Assembly: GCF_015206895.1 (NCBI RefSeq)
Contig: NZ_JADEXU010000001.1
Location: 48,258-112,257, forward strand
Direction of reading: 5' to 3'
Source of the DNA: Nostoc sp. LEGE 12450
GTDB taxonomy: Bacteria > Cyanobacteriota > Cyanobacteriia > Cyanobacteriales > Nostocaceae
Length of the DNA: 64,000 bases
Each line of letters starts with the position of its first letter. Position 1 is the first letter of the stretch. The translations under genes and the position numbers were made by a program. A model generated the notes under the pieces. The model saw nothing but the letters and a program-made list of their open reading frames with translations. It had not been told where the DNA came from and did not search any database. Shown here piece by piece: positions 55,489 to 64,000 of this stretch.

Positions 55489-55812
55489 ATGAGTTTAGCT
55501 GTAATTAAGTTCTCTTCAGAAGAGTGCGGCATCTGCCATAAAATGTCTTTTTACGACAAAAAGGTGGCTGAAGAACTGGGTTTAGAATTTATTGATGTGA
55601 AAATGCAGGATACGACTGCTTACCGCAAGTATCGCAAGATTTTATTAACTCAGTATCCCGATAAATCAGAAATGGGATGGCCTACTTACATCATCTGCAA
55701 TTCTCCAGAAGGGGAATTTCAGATTGTGGGTGAAGTAAAAGGAGGTCATCCCAAAGGGGAATTTAGAAGCCGTCTGCAAGAGGTTCTGGATTCTACAGGT
55801 AATCAGAACTAA
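55489..55812 (+). CDS. Thioredoxin-family protein
   Basis: 107 aa with a CGIC redox motif (residues 13-16) after the first strand (LAVIKFSSEEC) and the cis-Pro segment MGWPTYIIC. The fold is thioredoxin-like, but it lacks the WCGPC active site, so its target is probably specialised. It shares stop-codon bases with the convergent small gene to its right. Cytosolic; no signal peptide. Confidence 0.88.
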   Translation: MSLAVIKFSSEECGICHKMSFYDKKVAEELGLEFIDVKMQDTTAYRKYRKILLTQYPDKSEMGWPTYIICNSPEGEFQIVGEVKGGHPKGEFRSRLQEVLDSTGNQN

Positions 55813-56033
55813 ATTACTTCAAAAGATTTGACCTCTAGGACAGGGCCAATCATGGCAATAGTCATGATATCTTCACGCACCTGTCCTTTTACTTTTGCTT
55901 TTTGTCCGGCTTTGAGTAAGCTTTTGTCAGCCCCTTTAAGGATTTCGTAAGTAACGCCCTCTTCTGTAACTAACGCCCATGCGCCTGTGCCTATATCACG
56001 GCGTTCGATTGTACCTGTAAGTGTAATGCTCAT
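55809..56033 (-). CDS. Small conserved protein, OB/SH3-like
   Basis: 74 aa from ATG 56033 (MSITLTGTIERRDIGTGAW). The open frame continues 48 codons upstream, but that part is encoded by dispersed repeats and is unlikely to be translated. An all-beta pattern with AKVKGQVREDIMTIAMIGPVLEV suggests an OB or SH3-like barrel. I do not know its function. It converges on, and overlaps by three bases, the thioredoxin-like gene. Confidence 0.65.
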   Translation of the reverse strand: MSITLTGTIERRDIGTGAWALVTEEGVTYEILKGADKSLLKAGQKAKVKGQVREDIMTIAMIGPVLEVKSFEVI

Positions 56034-56061
56034 AAACAGTGCTGAGTTGTGAGTGCTGTTA

Positions 56062-56184
56062 GCGGTAGCGGGGCGTTTAGCCCGTGCTGAGTGGGGAAGT
56101 AGGCAGTTAGGAGAGACGCGATTAATCGCGTCTGTACAGGAGTTAGGAGTATCAAGAATTGTTCCCCCATTCCCCATTCCCCAT
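56062..56184. repeat. Cluster of dispersed repeats upstream of the small OB-like gene
   Basis: It contains AGCGGGGCGTTTAGCCCGTG, the palindromic AGACGCGATTAATCGCGTCT (56102-56121) and a CCCCATTCCCCATT heptamer tract. The palindrome matches the family at 17792-17842. Confidence 0.6.
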
Positions 56185-58038
56185 TTATGCGATTTTTTTT
56201 TCGTTTTTCAATGCTAAACGAGCCAGCCCATAGCAGATTAGGGCATTAGCAATGAGGAAGAGGCGTGATATGTTGCCACTTCCCAAACCCCAAACAGCTG
56301 GATCTAAAAATGCACTTACTGTCAAGCAGGCTGCTATACCTAATGTTGAACCAATGGCAAACCATTTCCAACTAGGATTTCCCAGCAGCAATGCCATTAA
56401 CAAAATGGGAATCAGTACACTGGCAAATAGGGGATTCAACGCATCAGTTCCCTGGAGGGTATTACCTAGTTCGGGAATTGAGCTGCCCAAAACCCGGAAA
56501 GGCCATTGGGGAAGATCAAAAATATAGATTCCCTTGAGGAAGAATAACCCAGAACTGCCAGCGATTAGTCCACTAGATAAAGACCAACTCCAAGTGAAGG
56601 GGAAGTAAACCCGTAAAAACCAAGCCAGTAGATAAGAGCCAACTACCATTAAAATCTTGGGTAATAGGGCCACTGCACCACCATCAATCCAAAAGCCAGG
56701 GTTAAGATAGCCGTTATCGCGTAACCACCGAAAGAAGTCTGGAAAACTGATTTGTCCTCCAAAAGCTAGTCTGACAGCTGCTTCTGCATTGAGTTGTCCA
56801 GCGCCATAATAGTTCAAACCATCATCTTGGATAACTCGCGCTGACTGCTTGAGGACTTTTAAAACTTCATCTGGTTCTTTGATCCCAGCAGCTCTAATTA
56901 ATGCTGCAACACCAGCAACGTGAGGAGAAGCCATACTTGTACCCTGGAAGCCAAGAAATACCCCTTCGCCATTTTCGTCGATAGTTTCTTGGAGAATCTT
57001 ACCAGCTTCACTACCACCAGGAGCCGAGATATCTACCCCAGCACCAAAGTTAGAATAGGGCGCTCTTTCGCCATCTGGGCCAATTGCCGAAACGCCGATT
57101 ACATAGGGATATCGGGCTGGATAGCTTGCGCCATTGGTATTTTCATTCCCAGCTGCGGCAATGATAACTACACCTTTTCTATGGGCATACTCGATCGCTT
57201 CTTTCATCAACTTGCTTTCACCGCTACCGCCCAAGCTCATATTGATCACATCTGCGCCTTTATCAGCAGCAAATTTAATCGCTTCGGCTATATCGGCAAC
57301 TGTACCGCCGCCATAAGAACTGAGTACCTTAAGTGGCATCAGACTGGCTTCATAAGCAATTCCAGCTACGCCATATTTGTTATTTGTGGCTTGGGCAATA
57401 GTTCCGGCAACATGGGTACCGTGGCCGTTATCGTCTTTGGCTTCTTCTCTATCGTTAACAAAATCATAGCCTTTGACGAATTTTGTCTCATATAAGTCGC
57501 GCACCTTAGTAATACCGGTGTCAATTACCGCAACTGTAATGCCACTGCCTTTGGTTTGACTCCATGCGCCTTCAATACCGATTTTGTGCAAGTTCCACTG
57601 CTTGCTGTAATATTGATCGTTGGGGCCAGTTAATGATGGGCTTGTCTGATCATCATTTTCTTGAGGTCTCAAAAATTCTCCTAACCAAGCTTTTTCACCT
57701 GGTTGTGGAATCTTTGTATAGATGTAATTTGGCTCAATGAATTCTGTAGATTGGGCAAACTGAGATTTTTTCAGTTCTTGGAGTCGCTGGCGATCGCCTT
57801 TGACAATATACACATGATCTTTTTCTGAAAACTTGTTGTCTAATTGGGGTGTAACGTTGTATTGTTTGGCGATCGCTTGGAGATTCTGTTGCACCACATC
57901 TGATGGAATATCTTCCCGAAAATCAAGCAAAATCGTCTCAAACTCTCCTTTAACTGCCATTCCCTGGAAATTCAGGAAACCAAATATGGCAGCTCCCAGC
58001 CCAATGACAAACAAGCACAATAATATAAGCTTTCTCAT
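56185..58038 (-). CDS. Membrane-anchored S8 (subtilisin-like) serine protease
   Basis: 617 aa. An N-terminal hydrophobic signal/anchor (LILLCLFVIGLGAAIFGF), a propeptide-like region (50-130) and a peptidase S8 domain with the catalytic Asp in VAVIDTGI near 172, His in GHGTHVAG near 207 and S368 in GTSMASPHVAG. After about residue 450 there are four to five hydrophobic helices, so the enzyme is tied to the membrane with its protease domain outside the cytoplasm. The triad and oxyanion Asn (AAAGNENTNG) are intact. The substrate is unknown. It is divergent from the next gene, with 121 bp between them. Confidence 0.92.
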   Translation of the reverse strand: MRKLILLCLFVIGLGAAIFGFLNFQGMAVKGEFETILLDFREDIPSDVVQQNLQAIAKQYNVTPQLDNKFSEKDHVYIVKGDRQRLQELKKSQFAQSTEFIEPNYIYTKIPQPGEKAWLGEFLRPQENDDQTSPSLTGPNDQYYSKQWNLHKIGIEGAWSQTKGSGITVAVIDTGITKVRDLYETKFVKGYDFVNDREEAKDDNGHGTHVAGTIAQATNNKYGVAGIAYEASLMPLKVLSSYGGGTVADIAEAIKFAADKGADVINMSLGGSGESKLMKEAIEYAHRKGVVIIAAAGNENTNGASYPARYPYVIGVSAIGPDGERAPYSNFGAGVDISAPGGSEAGKILQETIDENGEGVFLGFQGTSMASPHVAGVAALIRAAGIKEPDEVLKVLKQSARVIQDDGLNYYGAGQLNAEAAVRLAFGGQISFPDFFRWLRDNGYLNPGFWIDGGAVALLPKILMVVGSYLLAWFLRVYFPFTWSWSLSSGLIAGSSGLFFLKGIYIFDLPQWPFRVLGSSIPELGNTLQGTDALNPLFASVLIPILLMALLLGNPSWKWFAIGSTLGIAACLTVSAFLDPAVWGLGSGNISRLFLIANALICYGLARLALKNEKKIA

Positions 58039-58159
58039 ATTAACTCATCACCGCTTTTTGCCAGTTTGCTCACTACCATAACTTATCTCCATCCTTTGTT
58101 GGTGGATTTTGCACTTTTAGTTACAAGTCTCACTTCATTACTCAGGACTTTTTGAAACG

Positions 58160-58594
58160 ATGGAACGTGGTCTTTTGTGGTTGCCGCTATTAGTAATGTT
58201 TTTCTGGTTGGCTTGGCAAGGCTCGAAGGAGTATCAAAAAGTTGAAGCCTATCGCGCTTGGGCAGAACAATTTGAACGGGCTAAGTACGATATTTATGCT
58301 GTATTAGGTCAAAAAGACAATAATTTGACTTGGGGAAAACCCACGCCTCAAGGACTTATTAAGCTAGAAACATTCTCTTTGCTTGATATTAAGCAAATTA
58401 ACTTTCTAGTAGATGAGAAATCAGTAGATGTGGATAATATACCGCAGAAAGGTCGTTCTATAGAGCTAGAATTTCTCTTTTCCGAATCTAATAAATCGGT
58501 GCGTGTTCCATTTACTGAAATCCCTTTGGCGGCGGAATGGGGTAAGTTTTTGCAAGGGCTATTACAAGACTTGCGAACAGAACCACACAAGTAG
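58160..58594 (+). CDS. Membrane-anchored protein of unknown function
   Basis: 144 aa. One N-terminal hydrophobic helix (LLWLPLLVMFFWLAWQG) followed by a soluble alpha-beta region with a KPTPQGLIKLETFSLLDI segment. I recognise no named family; the composition and start (ATG 58160) look like a genuine, probably cyanobacterial, gene. It is divergent from the subtilase and could relate to it, but nothing in the sequence proves that. Confidence 0.6.
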   Translation: MERGLLWLPLLVMFFWLAWQGSKEYQKVEAYRAWAEQFERAKYDIYAVLGQKDNNLTWGKPTPQGLIKLETFSLLDIKQINFLVDEKSVDVDNIPQKGRSIELEFLFSESNKSVRVPFTEIPLAAEWGKFLQGLLQDLRTEPHK

Positions 58595-58863
58595 TTATAT
58601 TGAAGCTACAAGTTCTCGATTATACGGCTGTTTCCCATCGGAAAGTTAGATCGGGTAAACGACATAGCCTGCAATTCTGAAATACTCACAAAGGTGGTTT
58701 TTTGTATTATTAATTCTTACTCTAAATTGTTCAATAAAAAATATGCTTCTGGGTAGATGAAAAGTAAGTCAAGGGGTAGCATAAAATACAAAGGCATAGA
58801 TGATTAAACCGTAAGGAATACGGCACTTTACTACGCTAGATAGATGCGGTTAGAGAACACCAA

Positions 58864-61800
58864 ATGTTAAACGTTAACCGCTTGCGGCTGCAAGGTATAT
58901 TCAAAATCCCAAGAAATTTACTTGTGGCAAAAGTCGCAAGTGTAATACCCATCTTGGTTGGCAGCTTGGTGCTAATTGGCTGGTGGCTTGGAATTGAAGT
59001 TCTCAAGCGCGGCTTCCCTAGTAGTCTTGCCACGATGAAAGTCAATACAGCGTTGTGTTTTGTGCTGTCTGGTTTATCATTGTGGCTGTTTTTAAAGGCA
59101 GAAAATAAGGGGAAAAGAACGATTCAAAACTACCCTCACCCTTCGACCTTTCGACTTCTCGACTTCCCTACTCTGGTAATTTCCAGGGTCTGTGCAATAG
59201 CTGTCACCACAATTGCTGCACTTACACTTTGTGAATATCTGTTCGGCTGGAATCTGGGTATTGATGAGATGCTGTTCCTGGATTCGCCAACTAGTATGAC
59301 GACATTGTATCCGGGGCGAATGGGGGTAAACACAGCATTCAACTTTATACTAGTCAGCCTTGCCCTACAGATTCTGATTAATCCAAAAAACCACCATAGT
59401 TATTGGTCTGCTCAAATTATCGCTCTGATCGCTACTTTAATTTCCTTGCAGGCGCTCATGGGCTACGCCTACAAAGTGAAAGTTCTTTACGGACTTGCCC
59501 CTTATACAACATCAATGGCTTTACATACAGCGGTGTTGTTCATTTTGCTAAGTATAGGTATTCTGTGGGCGCGGGCAGAACAGGGGCTAATGAGGGTAGT
59601 TACAAGTGATACTTATGGTGGCTTACTGGCACGTCGTTTGTTGGTTGCCGCGATCGCAGTACCTTTTGTATTAGGGTGGGTAATTGTTGAAGGTCAACGC
59701 GCAGGACAATACGATCCGGCTTTTGCAGTATCGGTGTTTGCGATCGTCCTGATTGTGATTTTTACTATTTTGATTTGGCAAAGTGCCAGGGTTATTGAAC
59801 GCCTTAGCCATCAACGCGATCTTGCTCAGAAAGCACTGAGAACCTACCAGGATAAACTAGGGAGTTTCGTAGATTCTAACGTTATTGGTATTCTGTTTGG
59901 CGATGTGTATGGCGGTATCCAGGAAGCAAACGACGAATTTTTCAGGATGATTGGTTACACCCAGGAGGATTTGTCAGAGGGTAGATTAAATTGGAGCAAT
60001 ATCACACCACCAGAGTATCTATACTTGGATCTGCGAGGTGTCGCCGAAGCACAAAAAAACACTAACGCTACTTGTACGCCCTACGAGAAAGAATATATTC
60101 GCAAGGATGGTAGCCGCATCCCAGTTTTAGTTGGTTACGTGTTGTTAGGAGAAAAACGGGAAGAGTCAGTAGCATTTATCCTCGACTTGAGCGAACGTAA
60201 GCTTGCAGAAGCAGAGCAACAAAAATTAGTATCGCTGGTAGAAAATAGCTCTGACTTTATCGGCATCGCCACCCTTGAAGGTCAATTACTCTATATAAAT
60301 GATGCAGGTCAAAAACTGGTAGGACTTACTAGCCTTGAAGAAGTGAGGCAAAAAGTAGTATTAGATTACTTCATGCCCAAAGACAAAGCCTATTTTCAAA
60401 AATATATACTGCCAACTGTACTATCAGAAGGGCGCTGGCAGGGAGAATTCTGCTTTCGGCATCTCCAAACAGGTCAACCAATACCAGTTGATTACAATAT
60501 CTTTACTGTTACAGACAACAACACAGGTCAGCCAATTGCCTTAGCAACTGTGACTCGTAATATTAGCGAACAAAAGCAGGCTAAAGAAAAAATCTTACAA
60601 CTAAACAAGGATCTACAGCGCCGCATTACTGAGTTACAAACTTTGTTGGAGGTAATTCCCATTGGAATTGGCATTGCCGAAGATCCCCTATCCCAAAATA
60701 TCAAGGTAAACCCTGCTTTTGCCAAGCAGTTGGGGATATCTTCAAATACAAATGCCTCTCTCAATGTTCCTAGTGATGAAAAATCCACAAGCTTTAAAAT
60801 CTACCGAGAGGGAAGAGAACTGTCAGAAGAGGAACTGCCAATACAATACTCTGCTGCTCATGGTGTCGAAGTTGTGGATTGTGAACTTGAGGTAGTGCAT
60901 GAAAATGGAAAAATTGTCAACCTGTTAGAGTACGTTGCACCTCTGTTTGATGAAGAGGGTAAAACTAGAGGAAGCGTTGGCGCATTTTTAGATATTACGG
61001 AGCGCAAACAGGCAGAAGAAATACTTCTAAATCAGCAAAAATGGCTTGAGGATGTGCTAAATCTGATGCCAAGACCCTTGCTGTTTATCGAACCAGGAAC
61101 AGCGCGGGTAACTTTTGCAAATCGCTCTGCTAATGAATTAGCTGGGGGCGAATTTCCTAAAGGTGTACCAGCAGAAGATTATCACACAGCTTACCACTAT
61201 ACAGATGCGGCAGGCGATCGCATTCCCAATGAACAAATGCCAGGAGTGCGGGTTGCCCTTGGCGAACGTCTCAATGGATTAGAAGTAGATTGGCATACTC
61301 CTGCTGGTGTGCGTTCTCTACTGGTATTTGCTGATACCTTGCCAGCAATGCACGGTCATCCGGCTACCTGTATCTTGGTGTTCCAAGAAATTAGCAACCT
61401 CAAACAGGCAGAAAAAGCACTCTCGTTAGGTTACAAAAGACTAAAGCTACTATTTGACACAGCCAACGATTTACTCTCAAGCCAAGAACCAGTACTACTA
61501 ATCGATAGCGTCTACCGAAAACTAAGAGAGCAAATTGGAATAGAAGTTTATTTGAACTATTTGGTTGAGGATAACTCCCACGTAATGCGACTAGGGTCTT
61601 ACAGTGGTATTTCCCAAGAACTGGCCAAGGAAATCGAGTTGTTGGGATTTGGTGAAACGGTTTGCGGTACTGTAGCCCAAAACCGTTGTGCAATAGCTCT
61701 AGAGAATGTGCAGCAATCAACTGACCCAAAAACAGAATTGCTTCGTTCTTTAGGTATTACTGCTTATTATAGTTATCCGTTGATTGCCCAAGGGCGGTTG

Positions 61801-63264
61801 TTGGGTACTCTTTCTTTTGGCAGCCGGACTCGGTTAAGCTTCACGGAAAATCAAAAGGGGATGATGCAAGCAGTATGCGACCAAATAGCGATCGCAATGG
61901 AACGTGCTAGTTTAATTGCTTCTTTGCAAAAGCAAACTGAGCAGTTGCAAGAGGCGAACCGGATGAAAGATGAATTTCTGGGGATATTGTCTCACGAATT
62001 GCGATCGCCCCTCAATGCAATTTTGGGCTGGGCGCAACTCCTGCAACGAAGCAAGCTGAGTGAAAGCCAAATGGCTAAGGCTACGGAGACAATTGAGCGC
62101 AATGCTAAGGCGCAAACCCAGCTAATTGAAGACTTACTCGATATATCGCGGATGATTAGAGGCAAGTTACGCCTCAATGTCCGTACTTGTAATTTGGTTC
62201 CGATGATTGAGTCGAGCCTAGAGACTGTTAGCCTAGCCGCTCAATCCAAGGAAATCGATTTAAGATTTTCTATCATTCCCTCCAAAGAAACACGAAATGC
62301 GCCACCGGAGATACTCCCCGTGGTAACAATCGCGCCAAATTCAGATTTGGGATTAGAAATTAATCACGAAAATGTTGAGTCAAGAGAAGCGGAATCCCAA
62401 AGCAATCAACGTTCAAAGGACAGCAGCGAAAATTCCCAATTCCTAGTTTCCGGTGATTTTGAGCGTTTGCAGCAAATTATCTGGAATCTGTTATCTAATG
62501 CCATCAAATTTACACCGACAGGTGGACAGGTAGAGTTGCAATTGTCAGTGGTAACTGGCGAAGAAAAACAACATATAACAGAGAAATATGCCCAAATTCA
62601 GGTGATTGATACAGGTATTGGTATTAGCCCTGATTTTCTCCCCTACGTCTTCGATCGCTTTCGTCAAGCTGATAGTTCTAACACTAGATCATACGGTGGA
62701 TTAGGACTAGGATTAGCGATCGTGCGTCATTTAGTAGAATTACATGGTGGTACTGTTCAGGTAGATAGTCCAGGTAAAGATCAAGGAGCAACATTTACAG
62801 TCAAGTTGCCACTTTTGAAAAGTCATCTATTCACAGTCTCGCAGCCTCTCCCCGTTGCCTGTTCTCCTCTTCACTTCGTCTCCCTCCTTGGTGTGCGGGT
62901 AGTGGTTGTAGATGACCAAACCGATAGCCGTGAATTTATCACCACAGTTCTCGAACAGTGCCAAGCCGAAGTTAAAGCAGTGGCATCAGTTCAAGAAGCA
63001 TTGCAGATAATTACAGAATGGAAACCAGATGTTTTAGTCAGTGACATCGGTATGCCCAATGAGGATGGTTACTCTTTGATCCGCAAACTGCGATCGCGAT
63101 CGCCAGAACAAGGGGGAAATATTCCCGCAGCAGCATTGACAGCTTATGCTAAGGCAGAGGATCGGATGCGAGCTATACAAGAAGGTTATCAGCTACATTT
63201 ACCCAAACCTATTGAAGCGGCTGAGTTGGCTACAGTAGTTGCTAGTCTTGTTGGACGGACTTAG
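58864..63264 (+). CDS. Membrane hybrid sensor histidine kinase (multi-TM, four PAS, GAF, HisKA, HATPase, REC)
   Basis: 1466 aa. About eight hydrophobic helices (15-315) form a MASE-like input module. Four PAS modules (about 325-840), a GAF domain (850-1015), HisKA with FLGILSHELRSPLNA near 1040, HATPase_c and a C-terminal receiver (LVSDIGMP near 1397) follow. The ATPase domain is interrupted, just before SGDFERLQQ, by about 60 polar residues rich in Ser, Glu and Asn that the sister kinases here lack; the ATP-binding motifs NLLSNAIKFTP and GLGLGLAIV remain. The stop codon TAG is part of the target-site duplication of a MITE. Confidence 0.92.
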   Translation: MLNVNRLRLQGIFKIPRNLLVAKVASVIPILVGSLVLIGWWLGIEVLKRGFPSSLATMKVNTALCFVLSGLSLWLFLKAENKGKRTIQNYPHPSTFRLLDFPTLVISRVCAIAVTTIAALTLCEYLFGWNLGIDEMLFLDSPTSMTTLYPGRMGVNTAFNFILVSLALQILINPKNHHSYWSAQIIALIATLISLQALMGYAYKVKVLYGLAPYTTSMALHTAVLFILLSIGILWARAEQGLMRVVTSDTYGGLLARRLLVAAIAVPFVLGWVIVEGQRAGQYDPAFAVSVFAIVLIVIFTILIWQSARVIERLSHQRDLAQKALRTYQDKLGSFVDSNVIGILFGDVYGGIQEANDEFFRMIGYTQEDLSEGRLNWSNITPPEYLYLDLRGVAEAQKNTNATCTPYEKEYIRKDGSRIPVLVGYVLLGEKREESVAFILDLSERKLAEAEQQKLVSLVENSSDFIGIATLEGQLLYINDAGQKLVGLTSLEEVRQKVVLDYFMPKDKAYFQKYILPTVLSEGRWQGEFCFRHLQTGQPIPVDYNIFTVTDNNTGQPIALATVTRNISEQKQAKEKILQLNKDLQRRITELQTLLEVIPIGIGIAEDPLSQNIKVNPAFAKQLGISSNTNASLNVPSDEKSTSFKIYREGRELSEEELPIQYSAAHGVEVVDCELEVVHENGKIVNLLEYVAPLFDEEGKTRGSVGAFLDITERKQAEEILLNQQKWLEDVLNLMPRPLLFIEPGTARVTFANRSANELAGGEFPKGVPAEDYHTAYHYTDAAGDRIPNEQMPGVRVALGERLNGLEVDWHTPAGVRSLLVFADTLPAMHGHPATCILVFQEISNLKQAEKALSLGYKRLKLLFDTANDLLSSQEPVLLIDSVYRKLREQIGIEVYLNYLVEDNSHVMRLGSYSGISQELAKEIELLGFGETVCGTVAQNRCAIALENVQQSTDPKTELLRSLGITAYYSYPLIAQGRLLGTLSFGSRTRLSFTENQKGMMQAVCDQIAIAMERASLIASLQKQTEQLQEANRMKDEFLGILSHELRSPLNAILGWAQLLQRSKLSESQMAKATETIERNAKAQTQLIEDLLDISRMIRGKLRLNVRTCNLVPMIESSLETVSLAAQSKEIDLRFSIIPSKETRNAPPEILPVVTIAPNSDLGLEINHENVESREAESQSNQRSKDSSENSQFLVSGDFERLQQIIWNLLSNAIKFTPTGGQVELQLSVVTGEEKQHITEKYAQIQVIDTGIGISPDFLPYVFDRFRQADSSNTRSYGGLGLGLAIVRHLVELHGGTVQVDSPGKDQGATFTVKLPLLKSHLFTVSQPLPVACSPLHFVSLLGVRVVVVDDQTDSREFITTVLEQCQAEVKAVASVQEALQIITEWKPDVLVSDIGMPNEDGYSLIRKLRSRSPEQGGNIPAAALTAYAKAEDRMRAIQEGYQLHLPKPIEAAELATVVASLVGRT

Positions 63265-63438
63265 CCCTGTTCTGTCACTTTGGGAGAAGCCAATGCCTGA
63301 AAGCCTTTGAGAGCTTTACTTTTCAGTTTTTGGCTATAAATTTTAGTTTCTGTTAGAAAATAATGTCTCAAAGCTTGACTCAATAAAAGTTTCAGAATCT
63401 TGCTTCAATTATTGTTTTCCGAGAGTGACATAACAGGG
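63265..63438. mobile_element. 174-bp MITE with 21-bp TIRs and TTAG duplication
   Basis: The left end CCCTGTTCTGTCACTTTGGGA and the reverse complement of the right end (CCCTGTTATGTCACTCTCGGA) match at 18 of 21 positions. The element is flanked on both sides by TTAG (63261-63264 and 63439-63442). There is no ORF inside. The left TTAG includes the stop codon of the preceding kinase. Confidence 0.8.
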
Positions 63439-63740
63439 TTAGACAGAATTGGGTATTGGGAAAAATTCTTGCTAGCTCCTGTATACCCTTTTTTGCAATT
63501 AGGACTTATACCATTTCTGTATGAAGATACGCTAAACCATATTTAAGTACAAGACAGAAGAAAGAGAAACGAACCGCAAAGGACACAAAGAAAGAAGTTA
63601 AAAGGGTTTGGTGCAGCCTCACAAAGAAATGCTATGACGCATTAAGTACGAAATGTAAGAGCAATTCAGCGAAGATTATTTAGAGCTTTATCTTTTTTTA
63701 CTCATAATACTCAGAAGGCGAAACAAGAAGGATACATATA

Positions 63741-63783
63741 AATAAGAAAGCGCACTCCCGAAGTGGGAGAGCGCTTTCTTATT
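63741..63783 (-). terminator. psbA transcription terminator
   Basis: An 18-bp stem, AATAAGAAAGCGC-A-CTCCC with its complement, has one A-A mismatch and a 5-nt loop. Read leftward it ends CTTTCTTATTTATAT, and it begins 27 nt beyond the psbA stop. The interval 63443-63740 holds only a copy of the CGAACCGCAAAGGACACA dispersed motif (63567). Confidence 0.85.
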
Positions 63784-63809
63784 TAACTAATCGAGTTAAT
63801 GCTTGAGAA

Positions 63810-64000
63810 TTAACCGTTGATAGCAGGAGCAGAAAGAGCAACAGGAGCAGATTCAGCAGATGCCAAATCTAAGGGGAAGTTGTGAGCGTTGCGCTCGTGC
63901 ATTACTTCCATACCCAGGTTAGCGCGGTTGATTACATCAGCCCAAGTTGCAATCACACGACCTTCAGAGTCAATGATTGATTGGTTGAAGTTGAAACCGT
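63810..64000 (-). CDS. psbA: Photosystem II D1 protein PsbA (3' end; continues beyond window)
   Basis: The last 63 codons of D1 are present. They include the manganese-cluster ligands in MHERNAH and the C-terminal PLDLA (mature end at Ala344), followed by the 16-residue extension [16 protein letters not shown] removed by CtpA. D1 binds the PSII reaction-centre cofactors in the thylakoid membrane. The copy type (standard or stress form) cannot be told because the distinguishing residues lie upstream. Confidence 0.98.
   Translation of the reverse strand, partial: GFNFNQSIIDSEGRVIATWADVINRANLGMEVMHERNAHNFPLDLASAESAPVALSAPAING

Noticed and set aside
56034..56177. Extended N-terminus of the small OB-like gene
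   Set aside because: The added 48 codons are encoded by dispersed repeats; ATG 56033 begins the compact beta domain.

Overview
The window is chromosomal DNA from a filamentous, heterocyst-forming cyanobacterium of the Nostoc/Anabaena group. Evidence: the octamer GCGATCGC (HIP1) recurs throughout; heptanucleotide tandem repeats and very small dispersed repeats are frequent; giant multi-PAS hybrid histidine kinases are abundant; the window ends in psbA (photosystem II D1); and it carries hetF beside a tandem array that I identify as the heterocyst small RNA nsiR1.

Layout. 1-2.5 kb: 5' part of an N6-adenine DNA methyltransferase, two TIR-bounded or TIR-derived repeats, and a TftA-like cell-wall hydrolase whose amidase active site looks degenerate. 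2.6-8 kb: dnaG, an AAA-like NTPase with a vMAP-type HTH, and a histidine-kinase-like gene lacking the phospho-acceptor His. 8-14.4 kb: a lamin-tail/three-repeat protein, an orphan b-type cytochrome, a pyrF-pyrE fusion, an AI-2E/PerM-family membrane protein and a toxin-antitoxin pair. 14.6-19 kb: clpC, a DUF3288 gene and aroC. 19-28 kb: a 1378-aa hybrid kinase behind a duplicated leader, a small membrane protein, spp-ruvA (overlapping) and bioF. 28-42.4 kb is a signalling block: a 2053-aa Ser/Thr kinase/AAA/histidine kinase overlapping its response regulator, a GGDEF-EAL protein and a 1691-aa hybrid kinase.

42.5-47.6 kb: an unknown protein, a thylakoid PSI accumulation factor, then murT-gatD (lipid II amidation) and a Uma2 nuclease, flanked by two 21-bp minisatellites. 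48-50.8 kb: an LRR-Roc-COR-TIR protein. 51-55 kb: hetF (CHAT protease, leftward) and, divergently, ten tandem nsiR1 copies; seven of them carry a TCCGGA-like box exactly 36 nt upstream of the same RNA position. 55.4-63.3 kb: a thioredoxin-like protein, a tiny conserved protein, a membrane-anchored subtilase, an unknown membrane-anchored protein and a fourth hybrid kinase whose stop codon lies in the target-site duplication of a 174-bp MITE. 63.8-64 kb: the 3' end of psbA with its terminator.

The strongest system is hetF/nsiR1, a developmental protease whose leader faces an array of heterocyst-type small RNA genes. Around it the window is rich in NTPase, TIR, CHAT and vMAP domains, which established work links to regulated conflict or cell-fate systems of multicellular bacteria. 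Small mobile repeats have entered coding frames (two in hetF, one in the pseudo-kinase) and heptamer repeats abut or contain the start codons of pyrFE, bioF and gatD. All function calls come from reading motifs; no database search was run.
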